A model generated the notes under the pieces. That model was not told the DNA's origin. It was given only the letters and a program-made list of their open reading frames with translations, and ran no database searches. The position numbers were made by a program, and so were the translations under genes. Positions 5,344-7,379 of a DNA stretch of 7,379 nucleotides are shown in pieces. Source of the stretch: Chloroflexales bacterium (GTDB taxonomy: Bacteria > Chloroflexota > Chloroflexia > Chloroflexales > Chloroflexaceae); contig JAAXUL010000387.1 of assembly GCA_013336035.1 (NCBI GenBank), positions 1-7,379 on the forward strand, written 5' to 3'. Position 1 is the stretch's first letter. Each line of letters begins with the position of its first letter.

Positions 5344-7379
5344 ATGGAACTGACGCTCCTCAGCACCAAGCTCTACATCCCTGCGCCGCGCCCGGCCCTC
5401 GTCGATCGTCCGCGCCTGCTCGCCCGCCTCAACGACGGTATGCACCCGGGCGGGAAGCTCATCCTGGTCTGCGCCCCCGCCGGCTTCGGCAAGACGAGCC
5501 TGCTGGCCGACTGGCTTCGCCAGAGTGAAGCATTAGGCATGGTGAATACGGCCTGGGTCTCGCTTGACCTGGCCGACAACGACCCCGCGCGCTTCTGGAG
5601 CTATGTGCTGACCGCGATCGAGCGGGTCCTTCCCGGCGTCGCGAGGCCGCCCCTCCAGGCGCTGCAGACGCCCCAGCCGCCACCGATCGAGACGCTCCTG
5701 ACGCTGGTGATCAACCGGCTGGCCGAGGCCGCGCCACGGCAGGGGCCGATCGTGCTGGCGCTCGATGACTACCACGTCATCAGCGCGCCCGCCATCCACG
5801 CCGCCCTGACCTTCCTGCTCGACCAGCTGCCGCCGCAGGTGTACCTCATCCTCATCAGCCGGGCCGACCCTTCCCTGCCCCTGGCGCGCTGGCGCGCCCG
5901 CAATCAGCTGACCGAGATCCGCGCCGTCGATCTGCGCTTCACCGTTGATGAGGCGGCGCGCTTCTTTCACGGGGCGATGCGGCTTGCGCTGGCCGAGCCC
6001 GAGGTCGCGGCGCTGGCGGCGCGCACTGAAGGCTGGGCGGCCGGGCTGCACCTGGCCGCCCTCGCGCTGCAGGACCGCGCCGACCGCAGCGGCTTTGTCG
6101 CCAGCTTCGCCGGCAGCAACCGCTTTGTGGTCGATTATCTGGTCGAGGAGGTCGTGGCCCGCCAGCCCGCCCACCTCCAGACCTTCCTGCTCCAGACCGC
6201 GATCCTCGAGCGCATGTGCGGCCCGCTGTGTGACGCCGTGCTGGGGCTGGACGCGCAGGGCGGCCACGGGGCGGCCGACGGCGAGCGCGCGCTTGAGCTG
6301 GCGGGCAACGCGCGATTGCCCCCGTCGCTCGAGGCCGAGAGCTACAGCCAGCTGATCCTGCACGAGCTGGAGCGGGCCAATCTGTTCACCCTCCCCCTCG
6401 ACGACGAGCGGCACTGGTATCGCTACCATCAGCTCTTCGCCGAGGTGCTGCGCGAGCGCCTGCGCGCCAGCGTCCCCGCGGCGGCGGTGGCCGAGCTGCA
6501 CCTGCGGGCCAGCGCCTGGTTCGAGCAGTACGGGTTTGCGGTCGAGGCGATCGCGCACGCGCTGGCGGCCGGCAGCTGGGAGCGCGCCGCCGCGCTGGTC
6601 GAGGCCTGGGCCTGGCCAGTCGTGTTCCGCGGCCAGATCCACACGGTGCTCGGCTGGTTCACGACCCTGCCCGCAGAGCGGATCCGCGCGCGCCCATCGC
6701 TGGGCTTGCTCTACGCCCTTATGCTGATGCACACCGATCAGCTCGCCGCGGCCGAGGCGCGCGTCGCGGAGACCGAGGCCGGCCTGCCGCCGGACATGGC
6801 AGAGGCGCAGGCCCGGCAGGTCCGCGGGCTGGCCCTCACGACCCGCGCCAACATCAGCTTCTATCGGGGCGCTCTGGCGGGCTGCGTCGCCTTCGGGCGC
6901 CAGGCGCTCGCGCGCCTGCCGGAGACGCCGAGCCTGGAGCGCGCCGCGGCCCTGGCCTTTGCCGCCCACGGCTTCCTGCTGAGCGGCGAGGCCACAGCGG
7001 CCATCGAGCGCCAGGTCGCGGCCGTGGTGCCGGCCGCGCGTGCGGTGGACAACCGTTTTGTGCTGCTGCGCGGGTTCACCCTGCTAGCCCAGCTTCAGAT
7101 ACTCCAGGGCCGGCTGCGCGCCGCCGCGGCCAGCTATCGAGAGGCGGCGCTGGTCGCGCCGGAGCCGGACGGGGTTCAGTACCTGATAGGTGGTGCCGGC
7201 TACGCCTTCGGGCTCGGCGACCTCTACCGCGAGTGGAACGATCTCGCCGCCGCGGAGCGGCATCTGCGCGCCGGCATGGAGCGGTTGGCGGGCGGATTGA
7301 CCGCGAACGCCACCTATCTCACGCAGGGCGCGATCGCGCTGGCCCGGCTCCAGCACGCCGCCGGGGAGCCCGCCGGCGC
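5344..7379 (+). CDS. MalT-like ATP-dependent LuxR-family transcriptional regulator, C-terminus outside window
   Basis: 678 residues are visible with the frame still open at the window end. The STAND-type ATPase opens with MELTLLSTKLYIPAPRP, then Walker A APAGFGKTS (residues 44-52, K50), Walker B VLALDDYH (137-144, D141-D142) and an ISRADP motif (171-176) with the sensor arginine. LRFTVDEAARFF and TEGWAAGLHLAALAL follow, typical of MalT-like proteins. From about residue 400 to the edge the sequence is rich in helical Ala/Leu/Arg repeats, consistent with a TPR-like inducer-binding solenoid. Family members run roughly 850-950 aa and end in a LuxR-type helix-turn-helix, which must lie beyond position 7379. 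By analogy with MalT, ATP and a small ligand drive oligomerisation and promoter activation; the ligand here is unknown. A low-complexity Gly/Ala-rich insertion (about 303-325) follows LCDAVLGL. It is divergent from the 75-aa gene; no target operon is visible. Confidence 0.92.
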   Translation, partial: MELTLLSTKLYIPAPRPALVDRPRLLARLNDGMHPGGKLILVCAPAGFGKTSLLADWLRQSEALGMVNTAWVSLDLADNDPARFWSYVLTAIERVLPGVARPPLQALQTPQPPPIETLLTLVINRLAEAAPRQGPIVLALDDYHVISAPAIHAALTFLLDQLPPQVYLILISRADPSLPLARWRARNQLTEIRAVDLRFTVDEAARFFHGAMRLALAEPEVAALAARTEGWAAGLHLAALALQDRADRSGFVASFAGSNRFVVDYLVEEVVARQPAHLQTFLLQTAILERMCGPLCDAVLGLDAQGGHGAADGERALELAGNARLPPSLEAESYSQLILHELERANLFTLPLDDERHWYRYHQLFAEVLRERLRASVPAAAVAELHLRASAWFEQYGFAVEAIAHALAAGSWERAAALVEAWAWPVVFRGQIHTVLGWFTTLPAERIRARPSLGLLYALMLMHTDQLAAAEARVAETEAGLPPDMAEAQARQVRGLALTTRANISFYRGALAGCVAFGRQALARLPETPSLERAAALAFAAHGFLLSGEATAAIERQVAAVVPAARAVDNRFVLLRGFTLLAQLQILQGRLRAAAASYREAALVAPEPDGVQYLIGGAGYAFGLGDLYREWNDLAAAERHLRAGMERLAGGLTANATYLTQGAIALARLQHAAGEPAG

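Noticed and set aside
5533..6969. Minus-strand open frame of 478 codons opposite the MalT-like gene
   Set aside because: The plus frame has clear Walker A, Walker B and MalT-like motifs; the antisense product is Gln/Gly/Arg-rich low-complexity sequence with no recognisable motif.

Overview
This is a GC-rich bacterial window with strong G/C third-position bias. It most likely comes from a Chloroflexota genome of the Chloroflexus/Roseiflexus/Kouleothrix type. That assignment is an inference. It rests on the MalT-like LuxR-family ATPase, whose N-terminus has the LSTKLYIPxPRPxLVxRPRLL pattern common in that phylum, on a GAF-GAF-HisKA_2 sensor kinase, and on a 75-residue small protein of a kind I associate with the phylum.

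Layout from left to right: (1) the N-terminal end of a short-chain dehydrogenase/reductase on the minus strand, cut by the window edge; (2) a short divergent control region (173-333) with a good sigma70-type promoter for (3) a soluble orphan sensor histidine kinase; (4) a roughly 120-bp leader with a candidate promoter and inverted repeats, then (5) a TerC/Alx-family membrane protein whose stop codon overlaps the start of (6) a peptidoglycan amidase (Amidase_2 fold) carrying three tandem copies of a ~72-74 residue repeat; (7) converging on it from the minus strand, a 75-aa small protein of unknown function; (8) a 285-bp divergent intergenic region with a candidate promoter for each flank; (9) a MalT-like ATP-dependent LuxR-family regulator that runs off the right end before its DNA-binding domain.

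The genes do not form one pathway. The one tight unit is terC-amidase, joined by an ATGA overlap, which would make a probable metal transporter and a cell-wall enzyme from one message. The kinase has no response regulator in view and may be transcribed alone. The MalT-like regulator has its own promoter and no target is visible here. No mobile element, CRISPR array, tRNA or rRNA was seen.

The least ordinary item is the amidase. It has no visible signal peptide, a proline in place of one catalytic tyrosine of the T7-lysozyme family, a seven-proline hinge and a triple repeat I cannot assign to a named family. Second is the proline-packed ATP lid of the kinase.
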